From Fischerella sp. PCC 9431 (GTDB taxonomy: Bacteria; Cyanobacteriota; Cyanobacteriia; Cyanobacteriales; Nostocaceae), in the NCBI RefSeq assembly GCF_000447295.1, contig NZ_KE650771.1, positions 6,246,925 to 6,310,924 of the forward strand: a DNA stretch of 64,000 nucleotides. Reading direction: 5' to 3'. This document shows, one piece after another, positions 45,401 through 53,700 of the stretch; position 1 is the first letter of the stretch, and every line of letters begins with the position of its first letter. A model generated the notes under the pieces. It saw only the letters and a program-made list of their open reading frames with translations. It was not told where the DNA came from and searched no databases. Made by a program: the position numbers and the translations under genes.

Positions 45401-46817
45401 CGAAGCGGCGCACAAAGTCCCTTTAACTGAAGCTCAAAAACAGCTCTGGGTTTTGGCACAGATGAGTGAAGAGGGTTCAATTGCCTACAACGAATCTGTA
45501 AATCTGCAATTGCAGGGTTCACTTGACTTAGAGGTAATGCATCAGGCAGTACAGAAAGTTGTAAATCGCCATGAGGCGTTACGAACTATTATCAGCAGTC
45601 AAGGCGATTTTCAGCAGATATTGCCTTTTGTGAAAATTGATATTCCTGTAATTGATTTCTCAAATTTGGATAATCGCGATCGCGAAGCTAAAACGCTTGA
45701 GTGGCTGAAAAAAGAGGGACGCGAACCTTTCGACCTCAGCGTTGGACCTCTGTTGCGGGTCCGTATTCTCAAGCTAGAGTCACAACTGTATCTGTTGGTG
45801 CTTACTGCTCATCACATTATTATTGATGGCTGGTCAATTGATATTATCTTCAAGGAATTGGCCACCATATATTCAGCAGAATGTCAGGGTGTTCCCTACC
45901 AACTTGAAAAACCTATACAATTCCGAGAATATATAAACTGGCAAGAACAGCAAAGCCAAGGGCAGAAAATAGTAGAAGATGAATCTTACTGGTTAAGGCA
46001 ATTTACTAATTCAATTCCTGTCTTAGAATTGCCTACAGATTACCCTCGACCCCCTGTACAAACTTATGCTGGGGTTGAACATTCTATGATTATAGATGCA
46101 TTCTGTTGTCGTGAGCTAAAAAACTTAAGTAGTCAGCATGGATGTACTTTGTTTATGACTTTACTAGCTGCATTTAATCTGTTGTTACATCAGTTTTCGG
46201 GTCAGGATGACATAGTGATTGGTGTTCCTGTAGCTGGACAATCTCATGCAGGGGGTAAAGACCTTGTTGGTTATTGTGCCAATGTTTTACCATTACGATT
46301 TACGCTTAAAAACCAAAGGTTTATTGATTATCTTAACGATGTTAGGAAAATACTATTGAATGGCTACGGGCATCAAAATTATCCTTTTAGTCAATTGCTT
46401 AAGAAGCTGAATATAAAGCGTGACCCTAGCCGGACGCCTTTGGTTACAGCATTGTTTGGTATGGATAAATTTGGCGCTGAACCAAAGTTTTTTGGGCTGG
46501 AAGCTGAAGGATTTACAAATTATATTGGCATTGCTCGGCGGGAACTAACTTGGAACGCAGTTGAAATAGACGGTCAACTTTCAGTGAAGTGTAATTACAA
46601 TTCAGATATATATAGTTTCTCAACCATTCATTACTGGATGGAGCAATTTGAAATAATTTTACGCACCGTGATTAAACAGCCAGATATCTGTTTGGATGCA
46701 ATTTTAGAAAAACTTACCGAATCAGACAGGGAAAAACAGCTTGTAGAAGAAAAAAAATTAGAAGTATCCAGCATTCAAAAATTAAAAAGCTTTAAGCGGA
46801 AGGCGCTAAAGAATTAA
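39498..46817 (+). CDS. Hybrid PKS-NRPS: KS-AT-ACP-aminotransferase-cMT-C
   Basis: 2439 residues with a GTG start. Ketosynthase (1-425, TACSSSLVAVH near 170), acyltransferase (540-835, GHSLGEY near 633, HAFH suggesting malonyl), ACP (about 935-1010, GADSLI), class III aminotransferase (about 1170-1565, Lys in IYGKIIGGGQPMG near 1408), SAM C-methyltransferase (about 1640-1970, EIGAGTGGTTAH near 1793) and condensation domain (1975-2400, HHIIIDGWS near 2105). KS-ACP-aminotransferase-C is the pattern that makes beta-amino acyl groups in iturin- and puwainaphycin-like lipopeptides. The methyltransferase placed after the aminotransferase is unusual. No KR, DH or ER is seen. A basic 20-residue tail ending KSFKRKALKN may dock to the NRPS. 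Two small repeats are inserted in frame. Confidence 0.93.
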   Translation: MEPIAIIGIGCRFPNANNPESFWKLLHNGIDAIASVPKERWDVDAFYDPDPATPGKMNTRWGGFLDQVDQFDPSFFGISPREAERIDPQHRLVLEVAWEALEDAAIAPESLAGSQSGVFIGIGNYDYGRLLCSDLFNINSHNGTGLTLSVAANRLSYLLDLHGPSMAIETACSSSLVAVHSACQSLRSGESNLVIAGGVSLMLTPDMTITFSQARMMAPDGRCKTFDASANGYVRGEGCGIVILKRLNDAIKDSDRILAIIRGSAVNHDGLSNGITAPNGLAQQAVIRQALKNADVAPAEISYIEAHGTGTPLGDPIEIRAIKAVLMSGRSPEQRCGIGSVKTNIGHLEPAAGIAGLIKVVLSLQHREIPPHLHLQQLNPHLGLEGTPFFIPRECQPWTKFSDRRLAGVSGFSFGGTNCHVILEAAPSDFRLDNADRNPKSKIQNPKFIERPLHLLTLSAKNEAALKELAQRYIDFVASHPDVSVADICFTANTGRSHFAHRLAIVAESHQQLGNYLSNFTGNKEIFGLLSGKVVNRQSPKIAFLFTGQGSQYVGMGRQLYETQPIFKQTLERCDEILRPYLDKPLLEVLYPSEGESSLLDETAYTQPALFALEYALAELWQSWGITPQVVIGHSLGEYVAACVAGVFSLEDGLKLVAGRASLMQALPQTGEMFAVFASESKVQAAIQPYCQEISIATINGPENIVISGERSRIRAVVGALETEGVKTQQLRVSHAFHSPLIEQMLDAFETVASQVQFQTPRLPLISNLTGEILPSEYIPDANYWRRQTREPVRFMTGISTLLAQGYNLFLEIGSKPILSRIGQKCQQNPANWLSSLAQGQEDWQVLLSSLSALYMQGVDVNWMGFEQDYSRSRRSLPTYPFQRQRYWLKLATGELPDVTQNKDEITNRKDVKQEYSQMESNQNHSAKLPQQILVTLRSLVGNLLQVAPEQVDIYTPFLEMGADSLILIDVVAKIENTYGIKIAISQLFEEYRTIEALATYIAGNIPPDLQPKQPISETPLPKIDSTPTLTSTETLAETALERIMSQQLLVMSQLMSQQLETLKGKVSSPNENSSSKEKITAPPLNSHSLCATDTFHNGRNTRTEVSSSTPLREKQNQKSLAETQIRELNPQQQHHLEALIARYTKRTQKSKHRAVASRPILADSRAVAGFRPSIKELVYPIIGERAKGSKFWDVDGNEYIDMTMGFGVLLFGHDAPFITQALEEQIQQGIQLGPQSNLATEVAELICELTNTERVTFCNSGTEAVMTALRLARTATGRNKIALFTGSYHGHFDGVLARAANGEMSAVPMTTGVSPYAVADLLVLDYGNPQSLDILRTYTSELAAVLVEPVQSRRPNLQPQTFLQQLRQLTQAAGIALIFDEVITGFRIHPGGFQAYSGIEADLVIYGKIIGGGQPMGVIAGKATYMNGIDGGKWNYGDASYPQAEKTFFAGTFNKNHLAMAAARAVLQHLKQEGVALQQQLNNSTSGLAATLNAYFEAENVPMELVHFGSLFRFASTENIDLLFYHLIEKGIYIWEGRNCFLSTAHTDKDIDYIIQAVKESVEELRQGGFLLKSSDKKNNKVYALSAMSVEKTAKITLPTPKEISDRLTPQFNQLIVQQDLETYQQGLTKLEALSLTHVLKAFQQMGWEFHLGKKFTFAFIAEQLNVVSQHRRLLGRLLEILEEEGILRQINDQWEVLQVPEIPEPQQQTILLEYPALEAELSLLQRCGEELAQVLQGKRHPLQLLFPNGDSTNLTKLYQDSALARIMNALVQKTIVIALENLPKRSNLRILEIGAGTGGTTAHILPHLPAAQTEYVFTDLSAVFMGKARQKFGNYPYVQYQVLNIEQEPEAQGFATHQYDVIVAANVLHATTDLKQSLKHVSQLLAPGGLLVLMEGTARQRWLDLIFGLTEGWWKFCDRNLRPSYPLLSSTQWQELLHSSGFREVVSIPSASRTFGVLPQQAVIVAEAAHKVPLTEAQKQLWVLAQMSEEGSIAYNESVNLQLQGSLDLEVMHQAVQKVVNRHEALRTIISSQGDFQQILPFVKIDIPVIDFSNLDNRDREAKTLEWLKKEGREPFDLSVGPLLRVRILKLESQLYLLVLTAHHIIIDGWSIDIIFKELATIYSAECQGVPYQLEKPIQFREYINWQEQQSQGQKIVEDESYWLRQFTNSIPVLELPTDYPRPPVQTYAGVEHSMIIDAFCCRELKNLSSQHGCTLFMTLLAAFNLLLHQFSGQDDIVIGVPVAGQSHAGGKDLVGYCANVLPLRFTLKNQRFIDYLNDVRKILLNGYGHQNYPFSQLLKKLNIKRDPSRTPLVTALFGMDKFGAEPKFFGLEAEGFTNYIGIARRELTWNAVEIDGQLSVKCNYNSDIYSFSTIHYWMEQFEIILRTVIKQPDICLDAILEKLTESDREKQLVEEKKLEVSSIQKLKSFKRKALKN
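40781..40840. repeat. AATCCAAAAT-type repeat inserted in the KS-AT linker
   Basis: An imperfect inverted repeat: GATTTTAGATTGGA on the left, TCCAAAATCTAAAATC on the right, followed by more CCAAAAT units. Such elements are usually intergenic in Nostocales. Here the sequence is translated as a Lys/Asn/Pro-rich linker (NADRNPKSKIQNPKF). Confidence 0.75.
42761..42840. repeat. Interspersed repeat inserted in the ACP-aminotransferase linker
   Basis: A repeat with ends ctctctgtgcgac and tgcgtgaga, related to the intergenic copy at 18344-18415. It is translated in frame in a low-complexity linker between the ACP and aminotransferase domains. Confidence 0.6.
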
Positions 46818-46841
46818 CAGTTGTTGTTGACAAGAGAGCAT

Positions 46842-47342
46842 ATGAGTAAAGCAATTACTAATTCACCTATTTCTGACACGAATACTGAAATTAAACTAGA
46901 GCATTTTAAAGTTTTACCAAAATTTGTTGGTACTTGGGAAGGTCACTGGACGCGCCTAGATAAAGATGCAAATGAAATCGAGCGCTTCACATCAATCTTA
47001 AACCAAAACATTGTTAACAATCAGTGGGTTCAAACTAATCAAAATAAATACCCCAATGGCAGAATAGAAAATCTCAGATTTTTCGGCACAGTTGTAAGTA
47101 ATAGCACACTAATTCTTGAAAGTCCTGATACTCCTTATTGTGATTTTCTAATGCTTGTCGAAGAGGTTGGGGCGAATTTAATCATCATTAATGTATCCGA
47201 AAAAGTAACTGGTGTTACCTTAGCAATAGAAACTATCAATTTAATTACCAGCAATCAAAGAATCAGAACTTTACAAAAGTTTCACGCACAAAATGGAGAA
47301 TTGAGCGGATTCATAATTGTTAATGAACGCAAAATTAATTGA
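46842..47342 (+). CDS. Small calycin-like protein, DUF3598-type
   Basis: 166 residues from ATG 46842 (AAGAGAG upstream); an in-frame TTG at 46821 is the alternative. The sequence KFVGTWEGHWTRLDKDANEIERF followed by alternating short strands (NNQWVQTNQNKYPNG, LRFFGTVVSN) suggests a lipocalin/fatty-acid-binding-like barrel, as in cyanobacterial DUF3598 proteins. No signal peptide. It starts 25 bp after the PKS stop and is probably co-transcribed. A role in binding a hydrophobic intermediate or product is a guess from the fold only. Confidence 0.55.
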   Translation: MSKAITNSPISDTNTEIKLEHFKVLPKFVGTWEGHWTRLDKDANEIERFTSILNQNIVNNQWVQTNQNKYPNGRIENLRFFGTVVSNSTLILESPDTPYCDFLMLVEEVGANLIIINVSEKVTGVTLAIETINLITSNQRIRTLQKFHAQNGELSGFIIVNERKIN

Positions 47343-47365
47343 GCGTTTATTGTCACTTAAAGGAT

Positions 47366-47397
47366 AAAGTGGCCGTTTTTAAAGTACAAAGTGGCCG
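47366..47397. repeat. Two direct repeats AAAGTGGCCG, 22 bp apart
   Basis: Copies at 47366-47375 and 47388-47397, just before a transposase relic. Spaced direct repeats of this kind can be transposase-binding sites at an element end, so this may be a leftover transposon terminus. Confidence 0.45.
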
Positions 47398-47483
47398 CAG
47401 TCATCTGAACTGGTAAGTATAAATATTTGTATCAATAAGAGACTGTTTAACTGGCGAAAGCCTAGATTTGTGGTAAGAGTTTG

Positions 47484-47801
47484 TTATTTATCACCATAAA
47501 CGCGGGGACGACCACTGCCTCGATACGGTGGGGGTGGACCATAGAGCAGTCGATAGGAGCGTAAACGCATTAACTTGTCTGCTGCAATATCGCTTGTTTG
47601 TTTGATAAAACTGGCACAGCCATAGGGAGCATCCCACAAGCTGATGGGGCGTGTTGGCAGATTTTCGCACACTAGTTTTAGTTGTGCAGCAGCTTTCTGA
47701 ATTGGGTTCTCAAAACTGGTAATCCGCTCATGTAATAGGGGTAATGCCCAACTGCCCATGGTCAAGCTGAATCGATTTTTCCTTTTATCAGCATTGACCA
47801 A
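47484..47801 (-). mobile_element. Transposase fragment (DDE type)
   Basis: About 105 residues in frame, with a TTG at the 5' end instead of a proper start. Recognisable transposase text: WALPLLHERI, LPTRPISLWDAPYGCASF (a DDE-type aspartate followed by YGCA), KLMRLRSYRLLYGPPP and GRPRVYGDK. Both the N-terminal part and the C-terminal catalytic part are missing, so it is inactive. It separates the lipopeptide locus from the genes to its right. Confidence 0.75.
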
Positions 47802-48110
47802 TTTGCGATCAGTTCAACATAGCTGACCGCTTTTTCTTTTCAGGGACTTTTCACTTAAGCAGCTATGTCAATTTTTTATCTATACTTCTCTACGTGCTAT
47901 TTTCTCAGCGCTTATCTTTAGTCTACTCTGAAAATAAGACATCTATGCTGAGAGCAGAGGACAGAAGGAATAAAGATTTTCATCTGTAGTGCTGAACTGA
48001 AAGTTCATGACCCACTAAACTCCAGTTGCAAAATTGGGATGCTCCCATATTTTTCAATATCTACAAAGCTTCAACGTTAAAATCGATTTACAAGCTTAAG
48101 GACAATAACA
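47802..48110. other. Intergenic, no gene seen
   Basis: About 310 bp between the transposase relic and the GXWXG-protein gene. No hairpin of note and no recognised motif. Probably the promoter region of the next gene plus residual element sequence. Confidence 0.4.
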
Positions 48111-48653
48111 ATGGAAACATTAGAAAAGTATCAGTTAATTCTAAAAACTGGTAAAACTACTACACAAACAGCTTTACAATTGTTTGACGCTCTTGAACCC
48201 GTAAATTTAGATTTTATGTTTGGTCGTTGGCAAGGATATGGACTGCATACATCTCATCCAATAGATGGTTTATTAGAATTTTCTAATTGGTATGGCAAGG
48301 AATTTGTAGAGCCTGAAAACGTTCACCCATTATTATTTTTAGATAATCAAGGAAAAATTTTTCCACTTGCACTTAATCCTACTTTCATCAACTGGGTTTT
48401 GAAAATGCCAATACCCAAAAATAATTCGCTCAAACCGTTGCTGATGTTGATTAGTTCTTTACTCAAAACCAACAAAAGCCAAGCTAGACTGCGAATGATG
48501 GAGTCCAGAGGAAAAGTCACTGCTACGATGGTTTATGATTATTTGCCGATCAATGATTCCTTTAAGAAAGTAGATGAGAATACTGTCTTAGGAATTATGG
48601 ACTATAAATATATACCTCGACCTTTCTTTTTTGTTCTCAAGCGATGCCTTTAG
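48111..48653 (+). CDS. GXWXG / DUF4334 protein
   Basis: 180 residues. Early in the protein, FMFGRWQGYGLHTSHPIDG contains the G-x-W-x-G motif that names the N-terminal domain, and the second half (SRGKVTATMVYDYLPINDSF... LGIMDYK) fits the DUF4334 domain that normally follows it. These two-domain proteins occur in bacteria and fungi without a known general function; some sit in biosynthetic clusters. No signal peptide or membrane helix. The 200-bp gaps on both sides suggest its own transcript or loose association with the GGT gene downstream. Confidence 0.8.
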   Translation: METLEKYQLILKTGKTTTQTALQLFDALEPVNLDFMFGRWQGYGLHTSHPIDGLLEFSNWYGKEFVEPENVHPLLFLDNQGKIFPLALNPTFINWVLKMPIPKNNSLKPLLMLISSLLKTNKSQARLRMMESRGKVTATMVYDYLPINDSFKKVDENTVLGIMDYKYIPRPFFFVLKRCL

Positions 48654-48889
48654 CCTTTTAAGTCGCCTTTATAGTTGAGTTGAGGCAATTTCATCCTTGA
48701 TTATAGATGGACTCCCTTCTATTGCTAAATCTACTTACTCGTAATGTGTGATTCATGCCAAAATATATTTAATACGGCGCTTGCTTTTATTACTTGAAGA
48801 CCCTTATTTGTAGGTGTCCAAGTACAACAACAACTGTGACATTAGATTCTTCTTCATAATTAAATATCTCGAAAAATTGGATGTAATCA

Positions 48890-50449
48890 ATGTTTCAAAA
48901 GACTCATGGTATAATTGCTGCCGGACATGAAAAAACCGCCTCCGCGGCAGCAGAAATGTTTGAATTAGGTGGCAATGCTTTTGATGCCGCAGCTGCTGGG
49001 ATGTTAGCATCTTTTGTGGCAGAATCGATGCTGACATCAGCTGCTGGTGGTGGTTTTTTGTTAGCCCATTCCAAAGAAAATCAAAATATTTTATTTGATT
49101 TTTTTACTCAAACACCACTACAAAAAAAATCAGTGCATGAGATTGATTTTTATCCAGTTGAAGTTGATTTCGGCGATGCCGTACAAAGCTTTCATATTGG
49201 GCTTGGAGCAATGGCTGTACCGGGAAATATCTTTGGTGTTTTTGAGGTTCATAACAAACTTGGTAGATTACCCTTTGATGTAGTAGCCTCACCAGCAATT
49301 CATTATGCCCAAAATGGTATAGAAATCAATAAGTTTCAAGCATATATTTTAAATCTACTCAAACCGATTCTTTTAGCATCTGATGAATCTCGAAAAATAT
49401 ATGCACCAAATGGAAAACTCAAAACCATTGGTGAAATTTTAGTAATGAAAGATTTCGCTGCAACTTTGACTCAGTTAGCAGCTAGAGGAACAGAATATTT
49501 CTATTCAGGAGAATTAGCTGAAAAACTTGTTCAAGATTGTCAGAATCGCGGTGGTTATTTAACGCTAGAAGACCTAAAAAATTACCGAGTTATACAAAGG
49601 AAACCTTTAGAGTTTAATTATAGAGGACATACATTATTGACGAACCCACCTCCTAGTTCCGGTGGAACCCTCATTGCTTTTTCACTCGCACTGTTATCTT
49701 CAATTGATTTCACAAATATAGAGTTTGGTTCTCCTGAACATTTGCAAATTTTATCTCTTGTCATGCGCTTCACAAATGAAGCTAGAAAAAATGGATACGA
49801 TGCCTACATTTATCATCCTGAACTTGCTCAACAATTCTTATCTCATGAACATTTTCAACCTTATAAACAACTATTCAAAACAATGGTTAACAAATTGGGT
49901 AGTACCACTCATATTAGCATCATAGATAGTGAAGGCAATGCAGCTTCAGTGACAACATCACATGGCGAAGGTTCTGGCTACATTATTCCAGGAACAGGAA
50001 TTATGGTTAATAATATGCTGGGTGAAGATGATTTAAATCCTCAAGGATTTCATACTTGGCTAGAAAATCAAAGAATTTCTTCAATGATGTCACCTACAAT
50101 TGTACTCAAAGATGGCAAGCCAGAAATCGTTTTAGGCTCTGGCGGTTCAAAGCGAATTCGTACAGCTATTTTCCAAGTTCTCTCTAACTTAATTGACTGG
50201 CAAATGCCTGTTTGTCAAGCCGTAGAGAGTCCACGATGCCACTGGGATAATAATATCTTTAATCTTGAACCAGGTTTTCACCAACAAGATCTAGCAAACT
50301 TGCTAATTGACAACGATACAAAATTCATTTCATGGCAGGAAAAGAATATGTTTTTTGGTGGTGTAAATACAGTCTCAAAAACAGCCACTGGAGTCATGGA
50401 GGCGGCAGGAGATTCACGTCGAAGTGGTGTGGGAGTTATTATCTGCTAA
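48890..50449 (+). CDS. ggt: Gamma-glutamyltransferase family protein
   Basis: 519 residues. N-terminal GNAFDAAAAGM and ESMLTSAAGGGFLL, and the autoprocessing site GSTTHISIID, where the second Thr becomes the nucleophile of the small subunit (near residue 343). Downstream are NNMLGEDDLNP and the GSGGSKRI oxyanion/binding motif. GGTs hydrolyse or transfer gamma-glutamyl groups and are often exported, but no signal peptide is seen: the N-terminus is MFQKTHGIIAAGHE. A cytoplasmic Ntn amidase acting on a pathway intermediate (for example removing or adding a gamma-glutamyl cap) is possible, as is simple glutathione turnover. No partner gene settles this. Confidence 0.85.
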   Translation: MFQKTHGIIAAGHEKTASAAAEMFELGGNAFDAAAAGMLASFVAESMLTSAAGGGFLLAHSKENQNILFDFFTQTPLQKKSVHEIDFYPVEVDFGDAVQSFHIGLGAMAVPGNIFGVFEVHNKLGRLPFDVVASPAIHYAQNGIEINKFQAYILNLLKPILLASDESRKIYAPNGKLKTIGEILVMKDFAATLTQLAARGTEYFYSGELAEKLVQDCQNRGGYLTLEDLKNYRVIQRKPLEFNYRGHTLLTNPPPSSGGTLIAFSLALLSSIDFTNIEFGSPEHLQILSLVMRFTNEARKNGYDAYIYHPELAQQFLSHEHFQPYKQLFKTMVNKLGSTTHISIIDSEGNAASVTTSHGEGSGYIIPGTGIMVNNMLGEDDLNPQGFHTWLENQRISSMMSPTIVLKDGKPEIVLGSGGSKRIRTAIFQVLSNLIDWQMPVCQAVESPRCHWDNNIFNLEPGFHQQDLANLLIDNDTKFISWQEKNMFFGGVNTVSKTATGVMEAAGDSRRSGVGVIIC

Positions 50450-50790
50450 CTCTTTTGTCTCTTTCAACACTGTAAGCTGAGTATTAACTTTCAGTATGAG
50501 TTGGCTACTGTAACTGACAACGCCTATGCCAAACGTTCACACAGCACAACAATTGCTCGCCATTGCAATTTGCCGACCATTGGTCGGCAAACATTTTGCG
50601 ATATCCCCAATAAAAGAGCGATCGCTCTCAACTAATGCTATTGCGTGGAAGGATTTTGCGAGAATATATCAGGACTTACGCAACTGGCACAATGCGATCG
50701 CCAATCGCTAGTACATAAGTATTAAATAAATCTGATTCCGAAAGCCTTGTATTCGTAATCAAAGCAGGTGCATGGGAAGCACGTTTGCTT
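50450..50790. other. Intergenic region between GGT and kinase genes
   Basis: Convergent gap of about 340 bp. It holds a 23-nt near-perfect palindrome at 50569-50591 (arms TTTGCCGACCA) without a T-run, and GCGATCGC sites. No gene recognised. Confidence 0.4.
50569..50591. repeat. 23-nt palindrome, arms TTTGCCGACCA
   Basis: Two 11-bp arms around a single central base. Located between convergent genes, it could be a protein-binding site or a bidirectional transcription-ending hairpin; it lacks U-tracts on either side. Confidence 0.6.
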
Positions 50791-53700
50791 TCACCCTCCC
50801 GTTAAGTTTTTGGCAAACAGTGGAAGCTCTACTGTGAATGTTGTACCTGCTTCAATCTCGCTAGCGACGCTAATTTTTCCTCCTTGGAGTTCTACACATT
50901 TTTTGACAATTGTCAACCCCAGTCCAGTACCTGGTATATTACCGACGTTGCTAGCTCGATAGAATGATTCAAATAAATTTTGCTGCTCTTGTTTTGAAAT
51001 ACCAATACCTTGATCTGTAATCAGAAAAACTGCGCTTTCATCTTGAATCAATAAATCGATTTGAACATTACTTCCATCTGGTGAGTATTTGACCGCGTTA
51101 GAAAGCAAATTACTCAGCATTTGTCGTAAAAGTTTCTTGTCTAGATGAGCCGTGAAATTATTATCTGCTGGTGAACTACCCAAGTATTGAGCAGAGAAAA
51201 TGAGGGTATGGTTGGGAGAACTCAGTTGTAGTTCTTCTACTAAAGAGCTACAAAAATCATTTAGCTCAATATCATTCGGTTCAAATGCTAATTTTCCAGC
51301 CTCAGCCTTATTAATTAGCAAAATATCATCTAAAAGTCGGGTAGTGTGTTGCACATAAGTTTGAATGCATTGAAGATGTTTCTGTTTTTGCTCGTTGTCT
51401 AACTTATGGCTAAAACTCTTGAGAATTCCCGCAGAGGAGGCGATCACAGCCAAAGGAGTTCGGAACTCGTGGGATGTCATAGCAATAAAACGAGATTTCA
51501 AATCACTAAGTTCTTTTTCTTTTTCTAAAGCTTTACGAATCTCTTCCTCTGCTTTTTTACGATCGCTAATTTCCATCCATAAACCAATGATCTCTAAAGG
51601 ATTACCATGCTGATCTCGTACAAGTTTTAACTCATCAAACATCCAACGATATTCTCCATCGCCATGCAGCCAACGATATTCTTGAGTATGATGTCCTGTT
51701 TGTATAAGCTGAGGTAGATTTTCTACAATTTGTGGAGCATCTTCAGGATGAATATGATTTAGCCAAAAATCAGGCTCAGATAAAAATTCTTCTGCACAAT
51801 AGCCAACCAAATTAATCACGTTTTCACTAATATAGGTAAAATAATAGTTTTTTGTTAATGGTTTGGCAGTGAAAATTACCGCCGGACTCGAAGAAATCAA
51901 AAATTCTAACCTTTCTTTGACCTGACGTAATTCTGTTTCTGCTTGTTTGCGATCGCTTAATTCTACTTGCAACTGTGCATACAGTCCTGATTGTTTTGTG
52001 GCGATCGCTAGCTGATTTGCTAGCTGTTGCAAAAGTTCAATTTCTCCTGTCTTCCATTCTCTGGGGTGTGAACACTGATGAGCAATCAACAAACCCCATA
52101 ACCTACCCTGTTGAACAATGGGAATAACTAACTTAGCTCGAATCTGCATATCTGCCATAAACTGTATCAGACAGCTATGTTGCTGACGCTCTTCGCGATC
52201 GCGAAGAGCATAAATCTCGCCTTGTGCATAACGCAGATAACATTCAGTCGGGAAACATTCAACAGGAAAAGATTGTTCAAGTATGCTTTCGTATCCTGGT
52301 GTCAGGGCTTCCGCAATTACTTTGCCTGTACCATCTGTGAGGATATGATAAATTAGTACCCGATCAACTTTGAGTAACTTGTGGATTTCAGCGACCGCAA
52401 CATTTAAGATTGCCTGTAAATCCAGAGATTCTCGGATGCGTTGCGTAATGAAATTAACTGCTTCTACTGCTGCAAATTGACGTTTAAGTTCTGCTTCACT
52501 TTTTTGCAATTCTAAAGTCCGTTGTTCAACTCTGCTTTCTAATTCCCGATTGAGTTGTTGTAAAGCTTCTTGCGCTCGTTGTCGTTGCAGTTCAGCAGCA
52601 GCTCTAGCTGCAAATACTTTCAAAATTCCCTCAAATTTATCGGGGTCAGTTATGGGTTTTTCATCTACGATCCAGAGTGTGCCAATGGGTTCACCAAAAT
52701 CATTGCTCAAAGTAACTCCCATGAAACTATTAGCTTGCATGAGAGTTAAAATTTCAACATCAGGGAAGAGTTGCTGAACTCCGCAACAACAATAGTAAAC
52801 TCCCTGTTTTAGTAAAATTTCCCAAGGTATTGATGTTGGATTATAAAAAATATTGGGTTTTAACTGTCCATCAGACCAAAATCCCAAAGTATGAACTTGC
52901 TCATTAATTAGCTCACTGACGCAAGCATGGCGTACATCCAAAGCAGAGGAAATATACTCCACTAATGCTGGAAAAAAATCTTGTCCAGTGGTGGAAGCTG
53001 TGCTTTTTATCAAGTTCTGTAAAGCTATTTCGGCTTGTTTGCGGTCTGTGATATCCTCAGCAATACCAGTTATACGATATACTTCTGATTTTTCATTTTT
53101 GACAGGAAAGGCGCGGCTGTGAATCCAGCGTATGGCTCCATCTGGTCTGATGATTCGGTATTCTTCACTATACTCAGTCTGCATTCTTTTGGGTGTATCT
53201 GCAATGAAGCGTTGACGGTCAGCAGGATGAATTGCTTGTAAGAAGATATCAGATGAAACATAAGCTTCTTCAGCAGGAAGTCCCCAAATTTCTTCAAAAG
53301 CGGGACTGACGTAGACAATTTGGCTAGAATCTCCCCTGAGATCAGCAATCCAAAATGTACTCCTAATGTTTTCCGTAAATAGGCGGAATTTCTGTTCGCT
53401 TTCTCTAAGTGCGGCTTCAGCTTGTTTGCGATCGCTAATATCATTTGTAACAATCACAGCTGCTGTTATTCGTCCATCACGCCAAATCGGCCCTGCTTGA
53501 GAATAATTGTATGTAAAACTCCCACTTGTATTAACACCACGGGTTTCGTAACTCACAACTTCCCCATGCTCAAAGACACGTTCTAAAGCAGAACGTTGGA
53601 TGTGACAGTCTTCTGAAAAGACATAATAATCAATATTTGTCCCAATCACCTCTTCAATCGATAGATCAGGTATTATTTGATTGACAAATAAAATTTTTCC

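Noticed and set aside
50526..50711. 61-codon + strand frame after the GGT gene
   Set aside because: It is built across a palindrome and GCGATCGC sites with no protein-like pattern; treated as spacer.
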